A stretch of 64,000 bases of DNA. It comes from J095 sp964517605. GTDB taxonomy: Bacteria; Chloroflexota; Anaerolineae; 4572-78; J111. Shown piece by piece: positions 17,363 through 24,458 of this stretch (the stretch's first letter is position 1; every line of letters begins with the position of its first letter). The stretch is from positions 1-64,000 of the forward strand of contig CAZFCE010000005.1 of NCBI GenBank assembly GCA_964517605.1, given 5' to 3'. Below the pieces are notes generated by a model that searched no databases, had not been told where the DNA came from, and worked only from the letters and a program-made list of their open reading frames with translations. The translations under genes were made by a program, and so were the position numbers.

Positions 17363-18058
17363 TTAAATCTCGGCTTCTAAAACTTTGAGCGCCGCCTGGG
17401 CTGCCGCCTGGGCGGCGTTTTGTTTGCTTAACCCCCGGCCTGCGCCGTAAGGTTTGGTTCCAATTACAACTTCTACCGTAAATTCTTTGGCGTGATCCGG
17501 CCCTTCCTCTTTTACGGTACGGTAGGTGGGCGTAAGCTGGTACTTACTTTGGGCAATCTCTTGCAGGCGGCTTTTGGCATCCTTTTCGGCATCGGATGAT
17601 AAAACTGCGTACAGCGCCGGTTCAATAAAGCGGCCAATAAACAGGCGGGCCGGCTCAAGGCCCTGATCCAGATAAATGGCTCCAATGAGCGCCTCAAAGG
17701 CATCGCACAGAATGGCCGGGCGCTTGCGACCGCCGCTGTCTTCCTCACCGCGCCCCAAAAACAAATACTCGCCTAAATCAATTGTATTCGCGTAGCCAGA
17801 TAGGCTTTCCGTTCGCACCAACGCCGACCGCAGGTTGGTCAGCCGGCCTTCGGTAATTTCCGGGAATTTGTGATAAAGATATTCGGCGGTTATAAAATCA
17901 AGGATGGCGTCGCCCAGAAATTCCAGCCGCTCGTTGTCTTCCAGCGGGTAGTCGGGGTTTTCGTTTAGATATGAGCGGTGGGTGAGCGCCCGTTGCAGCA
18001 GAGCTTTATCGTTAAATTGAAGCTCAAGCTGGCTTTCAGCTTGCAAAATCTCGGACAT
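17363..18058 (-). CDS. rnc: Ribonuclease III
   Basis: 231 residues from the ATG at 18058, which has GGAGGA at 7-base spacing; E. coli RNase III is 226. The RIII domain (about 1-150) carries the signature NERLEFLGDA (42-51) with metal-binding E46 and D50, and the second pair D119 and E122 in LCDAFEALIGAIY. The dsRNA-binding domain covers about 158-231 (KSRLQEIAQ ... GLSKQNAAQAAA). It cleaves double-stranded RNA in rRNA maturation and mRNA decay. It lies downstream of moaC and the moaD-moaE fusion on the same strand, with a 93-base gap that holds a leader hairpin, and ends in a strong terminator. Confidence 0.96.
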   Translation of the reverse strand: MSEILQAESQLELQFNDKALLQRALTHRSYLNENPDYPLEDNERLEFLGDAILDFITAEYLYHKFPEITEGRLTNLRSALVRTESLSGYANTIDLGEYLFLGRGEEDSGGRKRPAILCDAFEALIGAIYLDQGLEPARLFIGRFIEPALYAVLSSDAEKDAKSRLQEIAQSKYQLTPTYRTVKEEGPDHAKEFTVEVVIGTKPYGAGRGLSKQNAAQAAAQAALKVLEAEI

Positions 18059-18089
18059 AATTTGTTCCTCCAATGGGAACTGAGGAGGC

Positions 18090-18120
18090 GGAAGGGACCA
18101 AGCCCCTCTTGGAGCCTTCC
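18090..18120 (-). promoter_or_regulatory. Stem-loop in the rnc leader
   Basis: On the minus strand GGAAGG pairs with CCTTCC and, across a two-base internal loop, CCAAG pairs with CTTGG around an AGGGG loop. It sits about 30 bases upstream of the rnc start. E. coli rnc is autoregulated by cleavage of a leader stem; whether this stem, with about 11 pairs, is long enough for RNase III is uncertain. It has no U-tract, so it is not a terminator. Confidence 0.45.
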
Positions 18121-18151
18121 GTATCACCAGTTCAAAAAAATTTTAGTGTTT

Positions 18152-18853
18152 TCAGGCGGCGTCGCCGGCAGAGGGAAGATAATCGCCCTCTACCCAGGTT
18201 TCGCCGGTGGTGCCAACCTCTTTTTTCCAGATGGGCACAATTTGTTTAAGCCGGTTAATGGCGTAAGCGCAGGCTTCAAAACAGCCGTCGTTGCGGTGCT
18301 GGCTGGAAACGGCGATCACCACGGCGTTTTCGCCCACTTCTAAATGCCCAATCCGCTGCACAATGGCTATGTCAATGATTTTAGGCCATTGCTCGCAGGC
18401 TTCGGCGGCGATTTGCTGCAATTTGGCCACCGCCATTTCCTGGTAGGCTTCGTATTCCAGGTGGTCAACTGGTTTGCCCGCCGAAATATTGCGTACCACG
18501 CCGCCAAATACGGCCACCGCGCCCGTTTCCGGTTTGGTGACCAGCGCGGCTACTTCGTCCAGGCCAATGGGATCAACCGTAACTCTAAATTTGGCAACAT
18601 TGCTGCCGGAGCCGCCGCTTACCGGCGGAAAAAACGCCACTTCATCGCCTTCGGTCAGTTGATCCGTGTTTTGGGCAAATTCCCGGTTAACCGTAACAAT
18701 GGTGCGCGGCGCGGCCTGCGCCAGTTGCGGAAAGGTTTGGTGCAAATCGGCCACCAGATCGGCGACGGTGGCGGCTTCGGCCAGTTGGCGTTCCAGGCTG
18801 CCGCTGCCAACTAAATCGCGCATGCGGGCAAAAAATTTTATGGTTACTTTCAT
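18152..18853 (-). CDS. MoaD-MoaE fusion, molybdopterin synthase
   Basis: 233 residues from the ATG at 18853, with AAAGGA at 6 bases. Residues 1-81 are a MoaD ubiquitin-like sulfur carrier ending in the diagnostic Gly-Gly (PPVSGG, 80-81). Residues 87-233 are MoaE, the catalytic subunit, with the conserved segments QRIGHLEVGE and PIWKKE. Together they convert cyclic pyranopterin monophosphate to molybdopterin. In free MoaD the terminal glycine carries the thiocarboxylate, so in this fusion the Gly-Gly is buried unless the chain is cut after G81, as reported for the mycobacterial MoaX fusion. The gene follows moaC by 13 bases, which supports the pathway. Confidence 0.92.
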   Translation of the reverse strand: MKVTIKFFARMRDLVGSGSLERQLAEAATVADLVADLHQTFPQLAQAAPRTIVTVNREFAQNTDQLTEGDEVAFFPPVSGGSGSNVAKFRVTVDPIGLDEVAALVTKPETGAVAVFGGVVRNISAGKPVDHLEYEAYQEMAVAKLQQIAAEACEQWPKIIDIAIVQRIGHLEVGENAVVIAVSSQHRNDGCFEACAYAINRLKQIVPIWKKEVGTTGETWVEGDYLPSAGDAA

Positions 18854-18866
18854 GCCAAATCCTTTG

Positions 18867-19355
18867 CTATTCCAGAATAATATCGCCGCTTTTGCCGCCG
18901 CTTTTCCGGGCCAGCCGAACGGCATCAATTTGCATAGCCCGGTCAACGGCTTTGCACATATCGTAAATGGTCAGGCCGGCCACGCTCACGGCGGTGAGCG
19001 CCTCCATTTCCACGCCGGTTTTGCCGGTGGTGCGCACCGTGGCGCTAATCTCGATAATGGCCGGTTGGTCGGCGGCGCTGGCCGGGTGGGTTTTAAATTC
19101 CAGGCTCACGTGGGTAAGCATCAACGGATGGCACATTGGCACCAACTCGTGGGTGCGTTTGGCGGCCATAATTCCGGCTACCTGGGCCACCGCCAGCACA
19201 TCGCCCTTTTTTATGCCGCCGGCTTCAATCAGGGCCAACGTTTCGGGTTTTAGCAGCACCCGGCCCCGGGCCACAGCCTCGCGTTGGGTATCGTCTTTGT
19301 GGCCCACATCAACCATGTGGGCGCGGCCATGTTCATCAAAATGAGTGAGCGGCAT
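18867..19355 (-). CDS. moaC: Cyclic pyranopterin monophosphate synthase
   Basis: 162 residues, the normal MoaC length. It converts the MoaA product (3',8-cyclo-GTP) to cyclic pyranopterin monophosphate in molybdenum cofactor synthesis. Family motifs are AGIMAAKRTHELVPMCHPL and GVEMEALTAVS, plus the active-site region YDMCKAVDR. ATG at 19355 has AAGGA at 6 bases. It is the first gene of the moaC, moaD-moaE (then perhaps rnc) unit, divergent from the isopentenyl phosphate kinase. moaA is not in the window. Confidence 0.95.
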   Translation of the reverse strand: MPLTHFDEHGRAHMVDVGHKDDTQREAVARGRVLLKPETLALIEAGGIKKGDVLAVAQVAGIMAAKRTHELVPMCHPLMLTHVSLEFKTHPASAADQPAIIEISATVRTTGKTGVEMEALTAVSVAGLTIYDMCKAVDRAMQIDAVRLARKSGGKSGDIILE

Positions 19356-19503
19356 GCTTTATCCTTTATTTCTAAACTGATTGCCAATTATAGCAAAAGT
19401 GTAAATAGCCTCAAAATAGCCGGTGTTTTCCAAAAAAAACAGATTGAGGTACAATTTTTGACTATTGCCGTTGGATAGCAAAAAATTCACCAGGAGAAAC
19501 GCC

Positions 19504-20316
19504 TTGTCTGAACTTATTTTGCTCAAACTGGGAGGATCGGTGATTACCGATAAAACCCGGCCTTTTACCGCCCGGATTGAGGTGATTGAACGGTTGGCCG
19601 GCGAAATAAAATCCGCGCTGGATGAACGTGGGAGTGATTTGAAGCTGGTTATTGGCCACGGCTCCGGCTCGTTTGGGCACGAAGTTGCCCATAAATACCA
19701 AACACACCAGGGCGCGGTGGCGGCCAACAGTTGGCCGGGCTTTGCCGAGGTTGCCGCCGCCGCCGCCGACCTCAACTCGATTGTGGTTAAGGCGTTGCGC
19801 GCCGCCGGCGTGCCGGCTATCCGGTTTCAGCCTTCGGCCAGCACCCGCACTCGCGGCCAGCAGTTGATGTATTTTGAAACCTTTCCCATCAAAGAGGTGT
19901 TAAATCACGGGCTGGTGCCGGTGATTTATGGCGATGTCAGTGTTGATGCCAGCCAGGGCATGAGTATTGTTTCTACCGAAAAACTGTTTGATAACCTGGC
20001 CCGCGAGTTAACCCCCAGCCGGATTGTGCTCACCGGCCAGGTGGATGGCGTGTACACCGCCGATCCGCTGGCTAACCCCGCCGCCGAGTTGATTACCGAT
20101 ATTGACCGCACCAACTGGGACGAGGTTGAAGCCATGCTGGGCGGCTCGCACGGCACCGATGTGACCGGCGGCATGTTCAGCAAAGTGCGCGATATGTACC
20201 GCCTGACGCTGGCGATGCCGCCCATGCAGGCCATGATTATGTCGGCCAACGAGCCGGGCCAACTGGCCGCGGTTTTAAAAGGGCAAATGGTGAGCTTTGG
20301 CACGCTCATCAATTAA
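19504..20316 (+). CDS. Isopentenyl phosphate kinase
   Basis: 270 residues of the amino-acid-kinase fold. A TTG start at 19504 is chosen because AGGAG (19492-19496) lies 7 bases ahead; the upstream in-frame extension to 19465 has no such site. The N-terminus has LLKLGGSVITDK, then GHGSGSFGH with H59 in the place of the catalytic histidine that separates isopentenyl phosphate kinases from other members; STEKLFDNLA and GVYTADP follow. The enzyme phosphorylates isopentenyl phosphate to isopentenyl diphosphate, the last step of the alternative mevalonate route described for archaea and for the chloroflexus Roseiflexus castenholzii. No other isoprenoid gene is nearby, so the pathway itself is inferred. 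A possible -10 (TACAAT, 19450-19455) lies upstream but its -35 is poor. Confidence 0.88.
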   Translation: MSELILLKLGGSVITDKTRPFTARIEVIERLAGEIKSALDERGSDLKLVIGHGSGSFGHEVAHKYQTHQGAVAANSWPGFAEVAAAAADLNSIVVKALRAAGVPAIRFQPSASTRTRGQQLMYFETFPIKEVLNHGLVPVIYGDVSVDASQGMSIVSTEKLFDNLARELTPSRIVLTGQVDGVYTADPLANPAAELITDIDRTNWDEVEAMLGGSHGTDVTGGMFSKVRDMYRLTLAMPPMQAMIMSANEPGQLAAVLKGQMVSFGTLIN

Positions 20317-20334
20317 CCACCGCCGCCTCGCTGA

Positions 20335-20363
20335 TTGTGAATACGGGGAGCGTGTGGTATACT
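20335..20363 (+). promoter_or_regulatory. Sigma-70-like promoter for the Pro/Thr-linker protein
   Basis: TTGTGA (20335-20340), a 17-base spacer and TATACT (20358-20363), about 40 bases ahead of the ATG at 20405. Confidence 0.65.
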
Positions 20364-20404
20364 GTGCCGGGAATTTTGCAAAACCAGGTTGAGGCAAACT
20401 TTGT

Positions 20405-21487
20405 ATGGCAACCGATCAGTTGAGTCGTGAACAACGATTGCGTTTGCAAGCCGAATTGCAATCACTGTTTGGAACGCTGACTAACCTGCGGGAACGTGAA
20501 GTGAGCTACATGAGCGCCACGGCCACGGTTCCCACGCTGTTTAACCAGCAGATTAACGACATTCGGCGGCAAATAGCCGAAATTGAGCGCCAACTGTTCC
20601 CCGGCGAGGACCCGCGCACCCCCGAAGCCCAGAGCCGCCGGCTTTACGCCGAGGCCTTCAGCGCGGAACTGACCGGCGACCTGGCCAAAGCCGTTAAATT
20701 ATACCGCAACGCCGCCCGCTATTCTCACCCCGATGCCAACCTGGCCATACGGAGCATTCGCCACCGGCAAAAAACGGGCAAAACGCAAAACACGCCCATC
20801 TGGATGTCGTCGGCCCGGTCGCAAACCAAAAACCGCTTGTTGATGGTGCTGGCTGTGGTGGTGATTTGCCTGGCTCTGGCGGTGTTTACGGTGATGCGGT
20901 TTAATTCCATTTTGGCGCAAGTTGATACCGCTCAAGTCACCGCTACCGCGACTGTGGTGCAAACGGTGGCGCAGTTGGTGATACCAGACACGCCCACGCC
21001 AGCCCCAACCTACACGCCTTCGCCCTCGCCCATACCGGTAACACCCACCCGCACCCCCGTACCCACGCCGGCGGTCAAGCGCGTTACCGCTACTCCCGCC
21101 AACACGCCGGCTCCGGCGGCCACGCGCACGCCAATGCCCGGCCTGCGGTTTGCCCCGTCCATTGTTGGCCCCATGGATGGCCTGGTGTGGAACGACGGCG
21201 CGATTGTGTTTGAATTTGAGCCGCTAAAACTGGCCGATGACGAACTGTACTGCCTGAACACCCTGCGCGGCTACGACGCTACCGGCACCGAAAACTGGAG
21301 CTACGCGGCGGTTGCCAGCAAAGGCCCCGCTATCGCAATTGAAGCCAACGTTTTTCACGTGGCCGAAGTGCAGGGGATAAAATGCATCAAATGGTCGGCG
21401 GCTATTGGCAAAGGCTCGTGCGAAAACCTGGTGAGCCGCTCCTCGGTGGTGCGGGTTATCGGCCTGCCGCGCCCCTGCGATTTTTAG
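20405..21487 (+). CDS. Unrecognised one-helix protein with Pro/Thr-rich linker
   Basis: 360 residues; no family recognised with confidence. Residues 1-70 are polar and likely coiled coil (EIERQL). Residues about 72-120 resemble a short helical repeat (AEAFSAELTGDLAKAVKLYRN). One transmembrane segment lies at about 143-165 (LLMVLAVVVICLALAVF), so the N-terminus is probably cytosolic. A Thr/Pro-rich spacer (about 195-250, TPTPAPTYTPSPSP) leads to a roughly 100-residue extracytoplasmic domain with three Cys (YCLNTLRGYD, IKCIKW, SCENL) and Trp/Tyr, perhaps ligand-binding. Such spacers are common in Chloroflexi surface proteins. It has its own promoter. The last 32 bases overlap the end of the convergent YfhO gene. 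Confidence 0.8.
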   Translation: MATDQLSREQRLRLQAELQSLFGTLTNLREREVSYMSATATVPTLFNQQINDIRRQIAEIERQLFPGEDPRTPEAQSRRLYAEAFSAELTGDLAKAVKLYRNAARYSHPDANLAIRSIRHRQKTGKTQNTPIWMSSARSQTKNRLLMVLAVVVICLALAVFTVMRFNSILAQVDTAQVTATATVVQTVAQLVIPDTPTPAPTYTPSPSPIPVTPTRTPVPTPAVKRVTATPANTPAPAATRTPMPGLRFAPSIVGPMDGLVWNDGAIVFEFEPLKLADDELYCLNTLRGYDATGTENWSYAAVASKGPAIAIEANVFHVAEVQGIKCIKWSAAIGKGSCENLVSRSSVVRVIGLPRPCDF

Positions 21488-24416
21488 CCAGCGCCGCCAA
21501 ACTTACCGCCAGCGCCAGCAGCGTTACCCCGCTGATGATTGTTCCCCAGCGCACCGATTGCGGTTTGAACTCAAACACCACCGTGTGCGTTCCGGCTGGC
21601 GTTTCTACCGCCCGAAACAACAGGTTTACCGGCAAAATTTCGGCGGGCTGCCCGTCAATGGCGGCCTGCCAGCCCGGATAAAAGGCATCGGTTAACACCA
21701 GCCAGCCCGGTGAGGCCAGCCGCGCCGTAATTTCTACCCGTTCCGGTTGATAACTTACAATTTTTACGGCATCGTCCGCTGAATTTTGGCCCAAATTATG
21801 CTCGCCCGCCGCTTCGTTGGGTGCGGCCAGCCGCACCAGCGCCGCGTGCGGATCAAACCCCGGATTTTTCAGCGCGGTGATGGCCGCCGCTTCGTCTGCT
21901 GCTATCTCGGCCCGATGCACCACAAACGCTCGCGGCAGCGCCCCCCGATTTTCGTACACCTTCACGTCGCCGGAATGCACCTGCCGGTAATCGCCCTCGG
22001 TAGAAATCAACACCGATCGGCTGGTGGTGGTGGGCTGGTGAATCAGGCTGAGGCCGCGCAGCACAAATGTCCCTGCCGGCAGCAGCGCCGTAACCTCAAT
22101 TTTGGTAATTTGCGCCGCACCCGCCACCGGCTGCACCGAGATATAGTCCACGCCGCCCTGTTCATACGGCCACTGCACCCCAATTTTAGCCGGGGGATGG
22201 GCCTCGCTGCCGGTGTATTGGCCTTCGGCGGTGTCCGCGCCGGCTTTTAAGGTGATGTCCTGCCGGGAGCCATCGGCCCAGATAAGCACCACGCGGGCCA
22301 CCGGCTGCCCGCCGGTGAGTTTGGCCCCGCCTTCCAGATGCGATACCAGCCCAATTGCCGTGGCCGGAAACGCGGGGATTTCGGCGGCGGCGCGGCTTTG
22401 CCCCGGCAGCAGGCGGGCCGGAAATTGCAAATCGTAAAAAATGCCGTCAATCCAGGCGTCAAACTGCTTATCGGTAATCACCCAGCGGGTGTTGGTCAGC
22501 GACAGCAGCCGGTTATCGGGCACAAACCGCAGCTTTTCGCGCAGCCGCCCGTCAATGGACAAATCGTTTTCCGGCAAAAACAGCTTTTCAAAGCTGATAA
22601 ACCGGGCCAGCGGCAAAATCCCGCCATCGTAACCATCTACGCTGTGCAGGCCGTACAGCAGCGGCAGATTAAAAAATAGCACCTCTTTTTCTTTGGTGGC
22701 TACAATCAAATCGTACACGGCGCGTGGCGACAGCCGGTTGCCAAAAATGGCTTCCAGGTCGCGCAGGTCGCCGGGATCGTAGGTGATGCCCGACAGGCTC
22801 AAAAAGCGGCCCGGCGGCTCGGTTTGATAAGGTGGGTCGGCGGCCAGCAAAAAGGCGGTGGCGTTACGCATAGAGTGATAGGCTTGCGGCGCGGTCGGCT
22901 GGTTGTAATTGAGGTTTTGGCTGCCCCAGAACAGCTCTGTTACCAGTAGGATTAGTAGCATAACCAACCATTGGCGGGAACCGGGCCGGCGCAACGTTAA
23001 ATAGATGCAACCGCCGGCAGCCAGCGCCAGCAGCAACCAGGCCGCCAGCGTTAGCGGCGGCGGCGTTTTCCAGGCGATGAGTGCCAACAGCGCCAGCAGC
23101 GGCAATACCGGCAGGGCCAGCCGCCAGCGCCGGGCCATAAGCCAGCGCCAACTGACCGCCAGCCGGTGGCGGGTGAGTTCGGCGGCCAGCAGCGCCTCGC
23201 TGCCGTAACCGGCCAACGCCGCCGCGCCAAAGGCGTACAGCAGCAGCCAGCGCGCCGGCACTCGGAACAGGCTAAACCCCGGCACCAGGTAATACAACCC
23301 GGCGTACAACGGCCCGCTGAACATGCCCAAACTGAGCGCCAGCCCGGCGGCAGCCAAAAATACAAAGCGGCGGGCCGGCGGCTGCCAGATTGACAGCAGC
23401 GCCCCCAGCAGCGCCAAAAGCAAACCGCTAATGCCAATAAACGCCACCCACTCGCTGAAGGCCTGCCCCAAAAGCTGAGTCAAATCCAGGCCCAGCGGCG
23501 GCAGCAAACTGTAATGCAGGTTAGTGGGCCGCAAGCTGAACGAGACCACCTCGCGGTAGGTGAGGCCGCCGCTGCGAATGGACAACCGCGATAGCTCGGC
23601 GGTGGGCAACAGTTGCGCCGCCGCCAGCGCCGCCGCCACCAGCGAGGCCGCCGCCAGCGGCCACAAATGGCGGAGGACGGATTTTAGCAGCCGGTAGCCG
23701 GTAGCCAGTAGCCGGTAATCAGTAGTCAGATTCCAGATTCTGAACTCTGAACTCTGAACTCTGAACTCTGAACTCTGTACTCCGAACTCTATGCTCTGGA
23801 TTAATCCGTACAGCCCCAGCCCAAACATCGAGATGAAAGCGGTTTGGGCGTGGCCGGCCAGCAGCACCAGCGCCGTTATCACCGCCAGCAACAACGTCCA
23901 CCATATTTGCCGCTCGCGCAGCCCTAAATCGTACAGTAAAAACAGCAGCGGCAGCCAGGCCGCCGCCTGCAACTGGTTGAGGTGTTCTACCTGCGCGGTG
24001 AGATAGCCGCCCATCCCAAACACCAGCGCCGCCACCAGCGCCGCCGGCTGGCTTAACCGCAACGAGCGGCGGGCGAACATCAGCATAAATATGGCGGTCA
24101 GCGCCACGTGTAGCCCAATTGACCACGCCACCTGCCGGGGGGCATCAAGCCAGATAAACGGCCAGTTGAGCGGATAAAACACCCCCACCTGGCTATTGGC
24201 CAGCAGCGGCGCGCCCATAAACAAATGCGGATTCCACAACGGCAAACGACTCTGGCGTAGCGCCTCGGCGGCGTAGGCTTTGTAGGGGTAAAAATACAAA
24301 AATACGTCAACGCCGCTCAAAATAAGGTTGGTGAGCAGGATTTTCCAAAAAAAGATCAGGGTGAGGGCCAGCAGGCTGGCCGGCGCAATCAGCGCGGTGA
24401 GTTTTTTGTTGGTCAT
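21456..24416 (-). CDS. YfhO-family polytopic membrane protein
   Basis: 986 residues with about 12 transmembrane segments in the first half, a soluble extracytoplasmic region from about 520, and a final helix near 960. Family hallmarks are the N-terminal DVFLYFYPYK and PLWNPHLFMGAPLLANSQ segment, GFSLFRVPARWL, HSVDGYDG, and the C-terminal beta domain (TDAFYPGWQAAIDG). Bacillus YfhO is needed to add a sugar to lipoteichoic acid, and the family belongs to the GT-C glycosyltransferases; here a role in extracytoplasmic sugar transfer fits the neighbours. A 112-base heptanucleotide tract is translated in frame at about residue 210-240, between two membrane segments. The gene lies 30 bases after the next upstream GT39 gene, so they are likely co-transcribed. 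Confidence 0.85.
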   Translation of the reverse strand: MTNKKLTALIAPASLLALTLIFFWKILLTNLILSGVDVFLYFYPYKAYAAEALRQSRLPLWNPHLFMGAPLLANSQVGVFYPLNWPFIWLDAPRQVAWSIGLHVALTAIFMLMFARRSLRLSQPAALVAALVFGMGGYLTAQVEHLNQLQAAAWLPLLFLLYDLGLRERQIWWTLLLAVITALVLLAGHAQTAFISMFGLGLYGLIQSIEFGVQSSEFRVQSSEFRIWNLTTDYRLLATGYRLLKSVLRHLWPLAAASLVAAALAAAQLLPTAELSRLSIRSGGLTYREVVSFSLRPTNLHYSLLPPLGLDLTQLLGQAFSEWVAFIGISGLLLALLGALLSIWQPPARRFVFLAAAGLALSLGMFSGPLYAGLYYLVPGFSLFRVPARWLLLYAFGAAALAGYGSEALLAAELTRHRLAVSWRWLMARRWRLALPVLPLLALLALIAWKTPPPLTLAAWLLLALAAGGCIYLTLRRPGSRQWLVMLLILLVTELFWGSQNLNYNQPTAPQAYHSMRNATAFLLAADPPYQTEPPGRFLSLSGITYDPGDLRDLEAIFGNRLSPRAVYDLIVATKEKEVLFFNLPLLYGLHSVDGYDGGILPLARFISFEKLFLPENDLSIDGRLREKLRFVPDNRLLSLTNTRWVITDKQFDAWIDGIFYDLQFPARLLPGQSRAAAEIPAFPATAIGLVSHLEGGAKLTGGQPVARVVLIWADGSRQDITLKAGADTAEGQYTGSEAHPPAKIGVQWPYEQGGVDYISVQPVAGAAQITKIEVTALLPAGTFVLRGLSLIHQPTTTSRSVLISTEGDYRQVHSGDVKVYENRGALPRAFVVHRAEIAADEAAAITALKNPGFDPHAALVRLAAPNEAAGEHNLGQNSADDAVKIVSYQPERVEITARLASPGWLVLTDAFYPGWQAAIDGQPAEILPVNLLFRAVETPAGTHTVVFEFKPQSVRWGTIISGVTLLALAVSLAALAKNRRGAAGR
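23689..23800. repeat. Heptanucleotide tandem repeat inside the YfhO gene
   Basis: Sixteen consecutive 7-base units: first AGCCGGT-type (four), then degenerate transition units, then CTCTGAA-type (about eight). Total length is 112 bases. On the coding (minus) strand it is open and gives a quasi-repetitive peptide (SSEFRVQ, SSEFRIW, YRLLATG) not expected in this family. Confidence 0.85.
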
Positions 24417-24430
24417 AGGGCCATATTAAT

Positions 24431-24458
24431 AGTGAATGGTGAATTGTCAATTGTGAAT
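24431..24458. repeat. Heptanucleotide repeat at the 3' end of the GT39 gene
   Basis: Four 7-base units (AGTGAAT, GGTGAAT, TGTCAAT, TGTGAAT). The stop codon of the GT39 gene at 24447 and its last residues (IHN) lie within the tract, so the repeat has replaced or extended the original C-terminus. Confidence 0.7.
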
